In this document: piece by piece, positions 27,460 to 35,978 of the stretch
Layout: each line of letters opens with the position of its first letter
How positions within the stretch are numbered: position 1 is the stretch's first letter
Assembly: GCA_964444135.1 (NCBI GenBank)
Contig: CAYUFX010000010.1
Span: forward strand, 1-64,000
DNA: 64,000 nt
Source of the DNA: NIOZ-UU13 sp964444135
GTDB taxonomy: Bacteria > Planctomycetota > Phycisphaerae > Sedimentisphaerales > Anaerobacaceae
Direction: 5' to 3'
Translations under genes and position numbers: made by a program
Notes under the pieces: model-generated
Databases searched by the model: none
The model's input: the letters and a program-made list of their open reading frames with translations, nothing else
Told to the model about the DNA's origin: nothing

Positions 27460-27615
27460 GCAAAATTGAGGTTAGGCATATATTATTTAAGAAAATCAGG
27501 TTTTGGATTTTCTTAAATAATCAAATAACTACTTGCCACACAACAATTTACTGTTTGAAAAGAAAAAATTAAAGACAATTTTTTCTTTTCAAAGTATGCC
27601 TAACCTCGATTTTGC
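27460..27615. repeat. 156-bp element with 21-bp inverted ends and two internal hairpins
   Basis: The ends 27461-27480 (CAAAATTGAGGTTAGGCATA) and 27595-27614 (TATGCCTAACCTCGATTTTG) are complementary with one G-T pair, and one more base pair extends them. Inside are two perfect hairpins. One pairs 27482-27497 with 27506-27521 (8-base loop), the other 27554-27570 with 27577-27593 (6-base loop). A 33-base unpaired linker separates them. Together they form a three-way junction. No coding frame is present and no flanking target duplication is seen. It could be a MITE-like mobile element or a structured RNA. Confidence 0.85.
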
Positions 27616-27749
27616 TGAAGTCTTAGTAATAGACGCAACTTACCCTGTCAAAAATCAAAAAATCTTTCTAAGTATCTATCCTAATAATCCCCTCGTCGGC
27701 CAGGGACCGAGCGAGTCGATTGTAGGATCAGAAATTTGCCGCTGATAGG

Positions 27750-27779
27750 TTGAATTGCCGTGATGGAGTGTATTATAAT
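27750..27779 (+). promoter_or_regulatory. sigma-70-type promoter for the decayed lyase-like gene
   Basis: TTGAAT at 27750-27755, an 18-bp spacer and a perfect TATAAT at 27774-27779. The start of the broken gene (ATG 27830) lies about 45 bases after the expected transcription start. Confidence 0.65.
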
Positions 27780-27829
27780 TATGGCAGACAAGCAAGTCTC
27801 ATGATTAGAGAAATGATGAGGTACGTATT

Positions 27830-29640
27830 ATGAAACAAATTGTAGTTTTTTCCATCTGTTTTGGTCTTGTGCCGGCGGTTTTGTCATTTGCTGGAGATTC
27901 GAAAACCAAACCACTAATGGAACAAATTGACATTAATGTTGGGGACATGAGCGGGCTAAGATCATTGCGACCGGTAACAGGTGGTGTTCCTCTTGTTTAA
28001 GGAGCTGCTCCAGACGATGCGTCTTTTGTCCTGTATGATGAGAATGACAAACCTACCTGTGCCCTCCCAGACATTGGTTCTTGCTCGATGGAAGGACCGA
28101 AGTGCCCGCTGGGTTCTGCTTGATTTCCAAGCTGAGCCTCCTCCTAACAGAACAGCGCATTTTAAGCTATCCTGGGGCAAGAAAGTCAAGACAGTTAATC
28201 CTGAATTTCCAGTGCAGGTAAATGGGCAGGAAAAGCCATCTATTAGAACGCGAAACATGGAGCTTTCACTGGTAAGAAACGCTCTGCTGCGAATTTCTAA
28301 CCGGGTCGTTCTCAAACTTTTACTGACGGATAGCAGAGGGCAAAAATGCCACGCAATTATTGAATCAGTAGAAGTTCAAACAGAGGGTAAAATCCGTTCC
28401 ACTCTGCTCTTAAAAGGCGCATTTCACAGCCCCGATGGAGAGCGCATTTTCGGTTTCCGAATGCGCGTTTCTGTTTTTGCCGGGCTGTCGAAAGTTTACC
28501 TTGAGCCGCAGATTTTGGTCAATTCGGGAAAAGGCGTAATCCAAAATATCCGTAGTTTGAAGTTAGAGGTAATTCCTCTGGACAGAATGCGCTCTGCCTC
28601 TATAGGCGGGGCACCTGGATGGAGTGGTAAACCAGCTTCGTCACTGCGTTTGTTCCAGGTTGATGATGAGAACTACCGGTTGGAAGGCACTGAAGGGAGA
28701 GGGTCAAAAGCTCCGGGGTGGGCCCAGATGAACGATGGAAAAGGGACTATAGCTATTGCCATTAAAGACTTTTGGCAGCAATGGCCAAAGAGCATAGAAG
28801 TAAATTCAAAAGGTTTAACGATAGGTTTGTTCCCCGAATTTGAAAAAGGTGCTTTTGACCACATGGAGCCTTGGTATAAGTATCAATATTTGTTCCAGGA
28901 CAACTGCTATCGCTTGAGAACAGGTCAGGCGCCCCGCTGGCGGATATGGTTGGATTTGTCAGGAGACGGCATTTCTCTGGTAAAGTCTGCCAATGCTCCC
29001 CTGGTCCCATCGGCTGATCCAGCTCAGGCAATTGCCACCGGAGTATGGGGCTATGTTGCTCCTGCAGGAAGCTCGGGCATGAAAGAATATGACGATTGGG
29101 CGGAAAATCTTTTCGATAATGGTTATTGTCACTCAATCAAAGCACAACGCGACTATGGACAGATGAATTGGGGCGACTGGTTTGGTGAGCGCGGCTGTAA
29201 TTGGGGCAATCACGAATATGATACAGCCAAACATATCCTGATGCAGTTTGCACGGACCGGGGATCCCAAATACTTCTACGTTGGGGATGCTGCCGCCCGA
29301 CACACTACTGAGGTCGATGTCATTCATTTTGTCAATGATGACCTTAAGGAGTATTTCGGGGAGGATTTACGCGACCGCCCAGCCTATCCTGTCCGCCCCG
29401 GAATGGTGCATCAGCATTGCGTAGGACATGTAAGCGGTTTCTACAGTGTTGAACGTATCCGTGAACTTTACGTTTCACTTAGAGTTGGCAACAGTAAGAA
29501 TCCCTATCTTTGTCTGTCTCCCTATAACTTAGGACATATCTGGACCCAGGGAATGGTTTTTGATTACTTTCTGACCGGTGACCCGTGGATGAAAGAGACT
29601 GTAGAAAAAATTGTAGATAACCTTGTCAAACTGGTTGAGG
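27830..29640 (+). pseudogene. broken exo-rhamnogalacturonan-lyase-like (PcRGLX/YetA-type) protein
   Basis: An ATG at 27830 begins a signal peptide (VVFSICFGLVPAVLSFA) and an N-terminal beta domain. TAA at 27998-28000 interrupts it, the same frame goes on as GAAPDDASFVLYDENDKP, and near 28050 a one- or two-base shift moves the protein to the frame that runs to 29663. That frame holds LVLARWKDRSARWVLLDF, DDWAENLFDNGYC, GDPKYFYVGDAAARHT and GMVHQHCVGHVSGFY, as in the PcRGLX/YetA-like lyase family. The 3' end is cut by the IS21 element at 29641. Three lesions make a non-functional gene likely. Former role: pectin degradation. Confidence 0.78.
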
Positions 29641-29887
29641 TGTCATTGGGCGCTTCAAATTAGGGCGCTATGGGCGCTTTCAAAATAGGTCGGTTAGATT
29701 TCCCTTCATATACCCTTTATCTGCTTGTGGTTCAAGCAGATTTCTTTCCAAGTACGTATTTTTGGCCTTCGATTTCTGAATGTGCGAGACCTGTATCGCT
29801 CGGACCGGCGGCGCGGCGAGAATGGGCAACACAAAAGCTCGTCGGAGCCTCGCCGCCGCAAGCCGAGCGGGACAGGTCGGTCGAATA

Positions 29888-30697
29888 CTAATCTGGCTTA
29901 CTTTTTTTGCGAGCAATGTCATTGTTATCCTTATCTTTTTGGTCCTTGTCTTTTTTGGTGTCGTTGTTTCCGGCTCTGTCTTTGAGCCGATAGCTGCGGC
30001 CAGTAATGGTAATTATCTCAGCGTGATGAAGGAACCTGTCCAGGATCGCTGTTGCGGAGGGAACCTCGCCGAGTAGCTTTCCCCAGTCTTCCAATGGTCT
30101 GTTCGAGGTCATTATCGTGGATTTTGTCTCGTACCGCCGCATGATTATTTCAAACAGGTACTCGCCGGAACGTTTGGGTAGTTGCTTGATGCCCATATCA
30201 TCGATTATTAACAGATCAGGTTTAAGATATTTGGCCATTACGTTCTCCTGGCCGGCGAATGCTTCATCATGCAGGAAGTCTCGTATTGCATCAAAGATCG
30301 AACGATATCGAACAGTAAAGCTGCTCTTGATGGCCTGATATCCAATCGCTTGAACCAAATGACTTTTTCCAGTACCCGGAGGCCCTAAAAACAGGCAGTC
30401 CAGACATTCACGGATAAATCGGCAGCTCGCCAAATCGTATATCTGTTTTTTCTTAATCGATGGATTAAACTGCCAGTCAAAATCTTCAAGGGTTTTCAGC
30501 TCCCTGAACATCGCAGCCTTGACTCGTCGCTTAATCTGACGCTCTTTTCGTACAAGCATCTCATCTTGCAGAACCAGTTCAAGGAACTCGGCGTGAGTCA
30601 GGCCATTACCTGCCGCTTCCTGTAGACGCACCTGCAGTGACTGTGTCATACCAGAGAGCCGCAACGCCTTTAATGCTCTTTGCAATGCCTCATTCAT
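29888..30697 (-). CDS. istB: IS21 helper ATPase IstB
   Basis: 269 residues. GPPGTGKS at 105-112 is the Walker A loop, LLIIDDMG (Asp166, Asp167) Walker B, and ILDRFLHHAEIITITGRSYR near 232 the typical IstB C-terminal segment. The usual length of IstB is about 250-265 residues; the extra C-terminal lysine/aspartate-rich tail (KKDKDQKDKD) is an oddity. It follows istA on the minus strand after a 45-base gap. IstB is an AAA+ ATPase that assembles with the transposase and selects target DNA. The gene looks intact. Confidence 0.93.
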   Translation of the reverse strand: MNEALQRALKALRLSGMTQSLQVRLQEAAGNGLTHAEFLELVLQDEMLVRKERQIKRRVKAAMFRELKTLEDFDWQFNPSIKKKQIYDLASCRFIRECLDCLFLGPPGTGKSHLVQAIGYQAIKSSFTVRYRSIFDAIRDFLHDEAFAGQENVMAKYLKPDLLIIDDMGIKQLPKRSGEYLFEIIMRRYETKSTIMTSNRPLEDWGKLLGEVPSATAILDRFLHHAEIITITGRSYRLKDRAGNNDTKKDKDQKDKDNNDIARKKSKPD

Positions 30698-30742
30698 AAC
30701 GCTTTACTCCTTCATAAAAAAGTTTTCATTCTCCAAAGGAAC

Positions 30743-32284
30743 CTATCTGAGGGATGTCCTTACTATTGCTTCATAATCAGACATACTCCGGATGATGGGA
30801 TGTTCATCGATGAACTCTATTTCTTGCTGCTTACCCCCGCCTCTTTGGATCAACCCCCTGATTGTTTTAAGCCGAAACGCATTATGCGTAAGGGCTATCT
30901 CGCAGGCCTTGTCGATACTGTTGCTATCGTAATGGTTGACAAGATTCAACAGCCCTACAAGAACACGTATACCCGGAATACCTCGTGCTTTGAGCATGGC
31001 CTGTGCCCATTTGTCTGCATTGGTGCCTATCAGAGAAGCTTTCTTAAGCAGCCAGACAGTGCCTTTTTCAATCTTTGACCTTTTTTGCGAATGAATATGC
31101 TGTTGTAGTGTCTGAAATTTTCCAGGCTCAACCTGGACATGAACAATAATCTGTTCCATCCGGCAATTGAAGATCCGAACAAGATGGCCGTCCCAGCGTG
31201 CCCAGACTTCTCTTCCGGTATATTCTGGTGGGACAGAATAATACGACTTTTGAACTTCGATATGACCATCACGATGGACAGAACGTTTAGCTTCTGCAAA
31301 GCATGGGAATCGGCCTGCAGGAAGCGGCAATAGGCTGGATTTTTCTTCTTCTCTGAACAGCTTGCCTACCTGCTTACGAGTAGTTCCGTGAATACGGGTG
31401 TCGGCAATGCGTGTCTCCCAGTTGAGCAAATGCTGGTTCTGCTCTTGCAGGCTACAAAACGTACGGCCTTTCAAAGCGTTGTCTTTCACATATCCTATGA
31501 CTCTTTCAATTTTGCCCTTATGACGTGGCATATATGGCTTTGTGGGCAAAATCACGGTACCGTAATGTTCGCAAAACGATTGGATTCTGGGATGGACGTC
31601 CGGATCATACCAGTCAGCATTCTTTACAGCGGCCTTGAGATTATCGATGACCAAAGTCCTGGAAACACCGCCGAAATGCCAGAAGGCATTTTCCGGACAA
31701 CGAATGAAGTTGTCGGTGCTTTGGTGGTAAACAACTTCACTATAGCCCTTCCGTGAGAAACTTAGGACAACCCTGAAGACATGAGGACGCTTGCGCTTAC
31801 CATCAGGCCTGACAACAGGTGCACCGATGCCAAAGTCCACCTGGGACTCATCGCCCGGCATACATTCCATTCGGCGAAAAGGTATCGGCTGATCTTTTCT
31901 CAGGCGTTTAATAAATCTGCGAACACTGTAATAACTACCCTCAAATCCATACTCGTCTCTCAGATCCTGATAGATTCGCTGACGGGATAGCCCGTCTTCC
32001 AGTTTGTCTTCTACAACCTTGCGGAAGGGTTCACATTTACTGCGACCGGACGTTGCATTACAAGCATTTATGCCGCCTGAGCCGGTGGGCGCTTTTACCC
32101 GTTTTGAACCTTCCGACCCGGTGGGCGCTTTGGCCGGTTTTGAATCCTTGCTGGATAAATGAATGTACCTGCCAACCGTGTCGGGGTGAATACCAAGTTC
32201 CTTGGCAATACGCCTCTGGGACCAGCCATGCTCTTTTAATGTCAGTATTGCACTTGCCTTAGCCATTTTGAGATAGTTCGCCAT
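30743..32284 (-). CDS. istA: IS21 transposase IstA
   Basis: 513 residues. An N-terminal helix-turn-helix (about 14-40; GWSQRRIAKELGIHPDTVGRY) is followed by a linker with a duplicated KAPTGS motif (52-69), then the retroviral-integrase-like DDE core: Asp150 in GDESQVDFG, Asp214 in LVIDNLKA and Glu260 in HKGKIERV. The C-terminal beta region (VPPEYTGREVWARWDG near 347) completes the IS21 pattern. GGAGAACTG precedes the start on the minus strand. The gene appears intact, so the element may be mobile. Confidence 0.93.
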   Translation of the reverse strand: MANYLKMAKASAILTLKEHGWSQRRIAKELGIHPDTVGRYIHLSSKDSKPAKAPTGSEGSKRVKAPTGSGGINACNATSGRSKCEPFRKVVEDKLEDGLSRQRIYQDLRDEYGFEGSYYSVRRFIKRLRKDQPIPFRRMECMPGDESQVDFGIGAPVVRPDGKRKRPHVFRVVLSFSRKGYSEVVYHQSTDNFIRCPENAFWHFGGVSRTLVIDNLKAAVKNADWYDPDVHPRIQSFCEHYGTVILPTKPYMPRHKGKIERVIGYVKDNALKGRTFCSLQEQNQHLLNWETRIADTRIHGTTRKQVGKLFREEEKSSLLPLPAGRFPCFAEAKRSVHRDGHIEVQKSYYSVPPEYTGREVWARWDGHLVRIFNCRMEQIIVHVQVEPGKFQTLQQHIHSQKRSKIEKGTVWLLKKASLIGTNADKWAQAMLKARGIPGIRVLVGLLNLVNHYDSNSIDKACEIALTHNAFRLKTIRGLIQRGGGKQQEIEFIDEHPIIRSMSDYEAIVRTSLR

Positions 32285-32402
32285 AACAGTTCTCCTGAAA
32301 TCCCGTTATTATCGAGATTTCAGTGTCACTATGGCAAAACGCCCTTCAAAATGACCTAATTTGAAGCGCCCATCACTGACCTATTTTGAGCGCCCCATGA
32401 CA

Positions 32403-32640
32403 ACACACAAAATAATTATATGATTGATACATTTTTTCATCCGGATACTTAATCCGATGCTATAAAAACCTTCGTTTTTTCGCTAAAATCAAGGGTAGGC
32501 AAATTCAGACAATTACCTTTAGGCTTATACATCCTGTGCCTGTGGAAGTTTTACTGTCGATTCACTCTATTGTATGCTTCAGCCATCTTCTCAGTTGATG
32601 GTGAAACCCACCAATTGGGAGGGAAATAAGGGAATAGAAA
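32403..32640. other. gene-free stretch after IS21
   Basis: AT-rich sequence with no recognisable gene. It does not continue the lyase-like gene broken on the other side of the IS. The short hairpin GGTG-AAAC-CCACC near 32600 may belong to the structured RNA just downstream. Confidence 0.5.
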
Positions 32641-32731
32641 GACGGTGCGAAATATTGCACCTTGAGCGGCCGGGCACTTTGGCAGCAGTGAACCGCATTA
32701 ACAGCAAGGCGTCTCCTGGGAAACCAGAGAC
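32641..32731 (+). ncRNA. structured leader RNA candidate upstream of prepilin gene
   Basis: Three stems in a row. GGTGC 32644-32648 pairs with GCACC 32657-32661. GCGG 32666-32669 pairs with CCGC 32693-32696, enclosing CACT 32675-32678 with AGTG 32687-32690. GTCT-C-CTGG 32711-32719 pairs with CCAG-AGAC 32724-32731 around a GAAA tetraloop. The prepilin start codon is about 150 bases downstream. I compared it by memory with cobalamin and c-di-GMP riboswitch cores and found no match. Class unknown. Confidence 0.45.
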
Positions 32732-32881
32732 AGCCCCAACGCCCCTAATATTCTCTTGCTTTTCTGCCTGAACGCTGTATGATTTGTTGGGACTCGGCAT
32801 AGACTAAACTTTCGGTCAAATGTGCTGTTTGTTGACGCTCTGCTAGCAAATCATGCTACAACCGCAAAAAATGAGGTGACC

Positions 32882-33712
32882 ATGAAAAAGCGAGATGCTT
32901 TTACTCTCATTGAAATGCTGGTTGTGATCTCTGTCATTGCCCTATTATTGGCCTTGTTAATCCCGGCTTTGTCCAAGGCTCGCGCCCAGGCCCGGGGCGC
33001 AGCCTGCCAGACCAATCTCAAGCAGTGGGCAACAATCGTCACGATGTACACGATGGATAACAACAACGAGTACTGGATCGAGTACTGTAAAAGGCGGGAT
33101 CCCGCCGGCACTTGGATGCGGGCTTTAGATCTGTTGTATGGTAACATGGAAAAATTCCGCACATGTCCGGCAGCAACACAGCCCTGTTTTCTGGAGGATC
33201 CGGCAACGGGAGATCCCAACTGGAGGCGTTATGGCAGCTCCAAGCGAGTCTGGGGACCGGGAATTCCTACAAAATACTTCTATGAAGACGATTATGGAAG
33301 CTACGGCGTTAATCACTGGATCAACACACTGGAGCCAGGCGATGACGGATGGCTGGATGCACCGGAGCTGCATTGGAAAACCGACCTCAGCAATAACACC
33401 AGCAGCATCCCCATACTGGGCGATTGTACTTGGTACGGAGGTCAGCCAACGAATCATCCGGACCCTGCTCACCCCACCTTTGGGGATGAGTGTAAACCCC
33501 CTATCATGCGCGATTGGTGGGAGATCAATCCCACGGCAGCCTGGAGCAGCAGTATGTGCCGCTTCGCCATAGACCGGCATAGTCGGGCCATCAACATGTG
33601 CTTTATGGACAGTTCGACGCGGAAAGTCGGATTGTACGACTTGTGGACCTTGAAATGGCACCGCAATGCTCAGCCGAACTATGATGTGATTATTCCCTGG
33701 CTGCCGAGATGA
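32882..33712 (+). CDS. prepilin-type (type II pseudopilin) protein
   Basis: 276 residues from the ATG at 32882, supported by GAGGTG just upstream. AFTLIEMLVVISVIALLLALLIPALSKAR is the prepilin peptidase cleavage and assembly helix (residues 6-34, in frame with KKRDA before it). QAACQTNLKQW follows as in planctomycete G-type pseudopilins, and NMCFMDSSTRKVGLYDLWTLKW near 240 corresponds to their C-terminal H-x-DG region (the residues differ). The mature part contains many W, C and N residues. Planctomycetes encode dozens of such paralogues, often of unknown role. It would be cleaved at the inner membrane and assembled with secretion or pilus machinery. Confidence 0.88.
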   Translation: MKKRDAFTLIEMLVVISVIALLLALLIPALSKARAQARGAACQTNLKQWATIVTMYTMDNNNEYWIEYCKRRDPAGTWMRALDLLYGNMEKFRTCPAATQPCFLEDPATGDPNWRRYGSSKRVWGPGIPTKYFYEDDYGSYGVNHWINTLEPGDDGWLDAPELHWKTDLSNNTSSIPILGDCTWYGGQPTNHPDPAHPTFGDECKPPIMRDWWEINPTAAWSSSMCRFAIDRHSRAINMCFMDSSTRKVGLYDLWTLKWHRNAQPNYDVIIPWLPR

Positions 33713-33754
33713 CCCTTGTAAATAAACAAGGACCGAATTTTCCGGAGGCACAAC

Positions 33755-34204
33755 ATGACTGAGACAGATACAAACAAGACATCACCTACCCCGCAGACTG
33801 ATTCAGGGCAAGGCGGTCGACAAGGTGAATATTTGGAATGGTTGAAGTTTGATTACAGAAATATCCATGATGCGTTGTGGGAGGCACACAAGGTGTTCTG
33901 GACGATGACCAGTATCCTTGTGCCAGTTGCTGCTACAGCTTTAGGGTATTTAGCTACTCAGCTCAGCGAGCCGAAAACGAGCAGCCTATCAGTAATAATT
34001 GGCACCGTAGTAATAGGAATTACATTGTTCTGGTACGGAACGTTCTGGATTCTCTACAAATATAATGTATTTCGGTTGAAAAAGTTGGAGAAGATAGAGA
34101 ATGCGGTCAACAAGTATTTTGAGCCGGCCCCGCCCTTACCAGAATTCCGATACTACTCCAAAGATGAGGAAGAGCAGAGCATCTACCGAGTAGACCTTGA
34201 CTAG
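33755..34204 (+). CDS. small two-helix membrane protein
   Basis: 149 residues. A polar N-terminus of about 45 residues, two membrane helices (about 51-66 and 78-102) separated by SEPKTSSLS, and a charged C-terminal tail. GGAGG lies six bases before the ATG, so it is well supported as a gene. The topology places both ends on the same side. The family is not recognised. It starts 43 bases after the prepilin gene and may be co-transcribed with it. Confidence 0.65.
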   Translation: MTETDTNKTSPTPQTDSGQGGRQGEYLEWLKFDYRNIHDALWEAHKVFWTMTSILVPVAATALGYLATQLSEPKTSSLSVIIGTVVIGITLFWYGTFWILYKYNVFRLKKLEKIENAVNKYFEPAPPLPEFRYYSKDEEEQSIYRVDLD

Positions 34205-34429
34205 CCCCACCGCTCGGTTGTTCTGGTGTGTACCTGTGTTCTGTCGAATCATGTAAATAGCGTCCATGAAAAGAGTTACAATCAGTCCTATAGAGGCTTA
34301 TATGGGCGGGTATATCAAGACAATATTGGCTTATTTTCTCAGATATTTGCGATTTTTTGCCAGATTTTTCGAATTGTGGGCAAAAGGAAAGCTACTTTCT
34401 GGTAACTGGGCCGTATTTCCGCTTCTCTG
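34205..34429. other. stretch without a gene before remnants
   Basis: No convincing gene; the short plus-strand open frame from 34266 has no family features and runs over the minus-strand remnant that follows. Confidence 0.5.
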
Positions 34430-34645
34430 TCAATCTTGCTGTGGAATGTCCTCAAGACTATCGGCGCTGATGAATTCAACCTGTGCCAGTTCGCTCACGA
34501 TACACTGCTTGAACTGCTGGAAATCTTCCTCTGTGGTCACATAAAAACGCAGGCATCTACCCTCGTTGACCTCTTCGATTTCACTTAGTGTCGACGTATC
34601 GCCAGTGCCGAATGCTGGTGCGGTTCCTTGGGGCAGGCCGCTACA
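34430..34645 (-). pseudogene. unrecognised gene remnant (minus strand)
   Basis: A 71-codon minus-strand frame with a natural-looking acidic protein (EIEEVNEGRCLRFYVTTEED, then FQQFKQCIVSELAQVEF, ending SADSLEDIPQQD) and a proper TGA stop at 34430-34432. A stop at 34646-34648 cuts it off upstream and no start codon is present. It looks like the C-terminal end of a lost gene. Family unknown. Confidence 0.4.
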
Positions 34646-34762
34646 TCACATATGCCTCTCCTTTATTAGCAAGGAGTTATCTCTTTTTTTGTTTCCTGAG
34701 TTACCCGTTACGAACCTGCGACCCTTCGGGTCAAAAACTCCGGTTTTTTGGACATATGGTAG

Positions 34763-35041
34763 GTGCCAATCATTCCTATCGTTGACTTCAACAGTGACGG
34801 AATTGTTGATGCAGCAGACATGTGCATAATGGTTGATAGCTGGGGCACAGATGAGCCGCTCTGTGATATTGGTCCGATGCCCTGGGGTGACGGCATAGTA
34901 GATGTCCAGGACCTGATTGTTCTTGCTGGGCATTTGTTTGAGGAAGTTCCCCCGGTTGAACCGGCTGAATAGGTTGCACACTGGAAGCTGGACGAAGCAG
35001 AAGGCGACAGACCACCGGCGAAAGAGGCAAGCCGCTCATGA
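34763..35041 (+). pseudogene. dockerin-like / LamG junction remnant
   Basis: DFNSDGIVDAADMCIMVDSW and WGDGIVDVQDLIVLAGHLFE are a pair of calcium-binding dockerin type I-like repeats of the form seen in planctomycete secreted proteins. TAG at 34970-34972 ends the frame, but the same frame then reads VAHWKLDEAEGD, the usual start of the LamG domain that follows such repeats, before TGA at 35039-35041. No N-terminal part is present. A fragment of a large secreted protein, disabled by truncation and a stop. Confidence 0.7.
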
Positions 35042-35533
35042 TACTATGAGGGCCGGCAGTTTAAGACACTGTCAGCCTTTTTTCACGGATGGCACCAAGA
35101 ACGGACACCTATGAAGAGTTCAAAGTCAAACACTAAAATCTCTGTTGCCACATTTTTTTGCTTTGAGGCATCTTGCTGCGATATATCAACTCATGTTCAT
35201 TCATTGAATTGTGGTCCGTTGCCACCGGAGGCGGAAGACGGCATATTGACTGCTGAGGATAAGGGCAAGGTTGGCAGCGGCCTTACCAGACAGCAGCGGC
35301 AGGATTTTCTGGCTGAATTGGCCAAAGTACCAAAGCTGCAAGAGCCCGTGGATTGTCCTTCCGGCTCTATATGCCGATTGCCGGGCTGGCGATGCAGAGT
35401 TCGCTACTTCGGCCTGACGGAAATGGGTCATCTGCGATAGCCGACTTTAAAGGGCTTAATTTGAGGGGAGCGCCGAACCAGGGCCACTCCCGGAACTCCC
35501 GCCATCCTTTGTAGCTTCCCACAGATAAACTGT
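35042..35533. other. gap with a doubtful short frame
   Basis: A plus-strand frame at 35111-35440 (109 codons) has an acidic stretch (GILTAEDKGKVGSGLTRQQR) that resembles real protein, but the cysteine-rich N-terminus and the ending do not. It may be a further remnant. Otherwise nothing seen. Confidence 0.35.
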
Positions 35534-35562
35534 TTGATTGGATACAATCCTTCACTTATACT
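35534..35562 (+). promoter_or_regulatory. sigma-70-type promoter for HU gene
   Basis: TTGATT at 35534-35539, a 17-bp spacer and TATACT at 35557-35562, about 35 bases before the HU start codon at 35604. Confidence 0.6.
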
Positions 35563-35603
35563 CTTCGAGGCAATTTAACAAAATCTGGTTTGAGGATTAG
35601 CTA

Positions 35604-35900
35604 ATGGTAACAATAACAAAAAAAGAACTTATCGACCGAATTACCGAAAACACTCAGGTTAAGCGTTTGTTGGTTAAAGCTACAATTCAGAATTTCCTCG
35701 ATGAGGTCATCTCCGAGCTTGGCAAAGGTAACCGCTTGGAGTTTCGCGATTTTGGAGTTTTTGAAGTCAAAGAACGAGCAGCAAGAACTGCACAGAACCC
35801 TAAAACTTTACAGAAAATCCAAGTCCCAGCAAAGCGGAAAGTGAAGTTCAAGATGGGACGTATTATGAAAGAGAAGTTGAACTCCAAAATTGCTGAGTAA
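35604..35900 (+). CDS. HU/IHF family DNA-binding protein
   Basis: 98 residues, the family's usual length. TKKELIDRITE at the N-terminus, LEFRDFGVFEVKERAARTAQNP at 45-66 (the beta-arm entry with the RxxRxxxNP-like signature) and the C-terminal AKRKVKFKMGRIMKEKLN are diagnostic. It binds and bends double-stranded DNA as a dimer in the nucleoid. A promoter lies just upstream and the aminopeptidase gene follows closely. HU versus IHF cannot be decided by eye. Confidence 0.93.
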   Translation: MVTITKKELIDRITENTQVKRLLVKATIQNFLDEVISELGKGNRLEFRDFGVFEVKERAARTAQNPKTLQKIQVPAKRKVKFKMGRIMKEKLNSKIAE

Positions 35901-35978
35901 TAGGTAGTGTTTAGTGACCATCGCTTATCAAGAAGGCCAAGCATCAGCTTCACAGATAACTCAGCAGGAGTAATAGAA

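Larger units (their letters stand above)
29641..32402. mobile_element. IS21-family insertion sequence
   Basis: Contains istB and istA homologues on the minus strand. The ends are inverted, TGTCATTGGGCGCT at 29641 and the complement of TGTCATGGGGCGCT ending at 32402, and they carry multiple subterminal repeats of GGGCGCTTCAAATTAGG and GGGCGCT(TT)CAAAATAGGTC type, typical for IS21 elements. The element interrupts the lyase-like gene. No clear 4-8 bp target duplication is seen (GAGG on the left, ACAC on the right), and nothing to the right resembles the missing 3' part of that gene. Confidence 0.85.

Noticed and set aside
27460..27615. Retron msr-msd RNA
   Set aside because: The outer stem and two hairpins resemble one, but no reverse transcriptase gene is nearby and the neighbours are unrelated.
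32641..32731. Cobalamin or cyclic di-GMP riboswitch
   Set aside because: The conserved cores I could recall for these classes are not present, although an AGGGAAT phrase lies just upstream.
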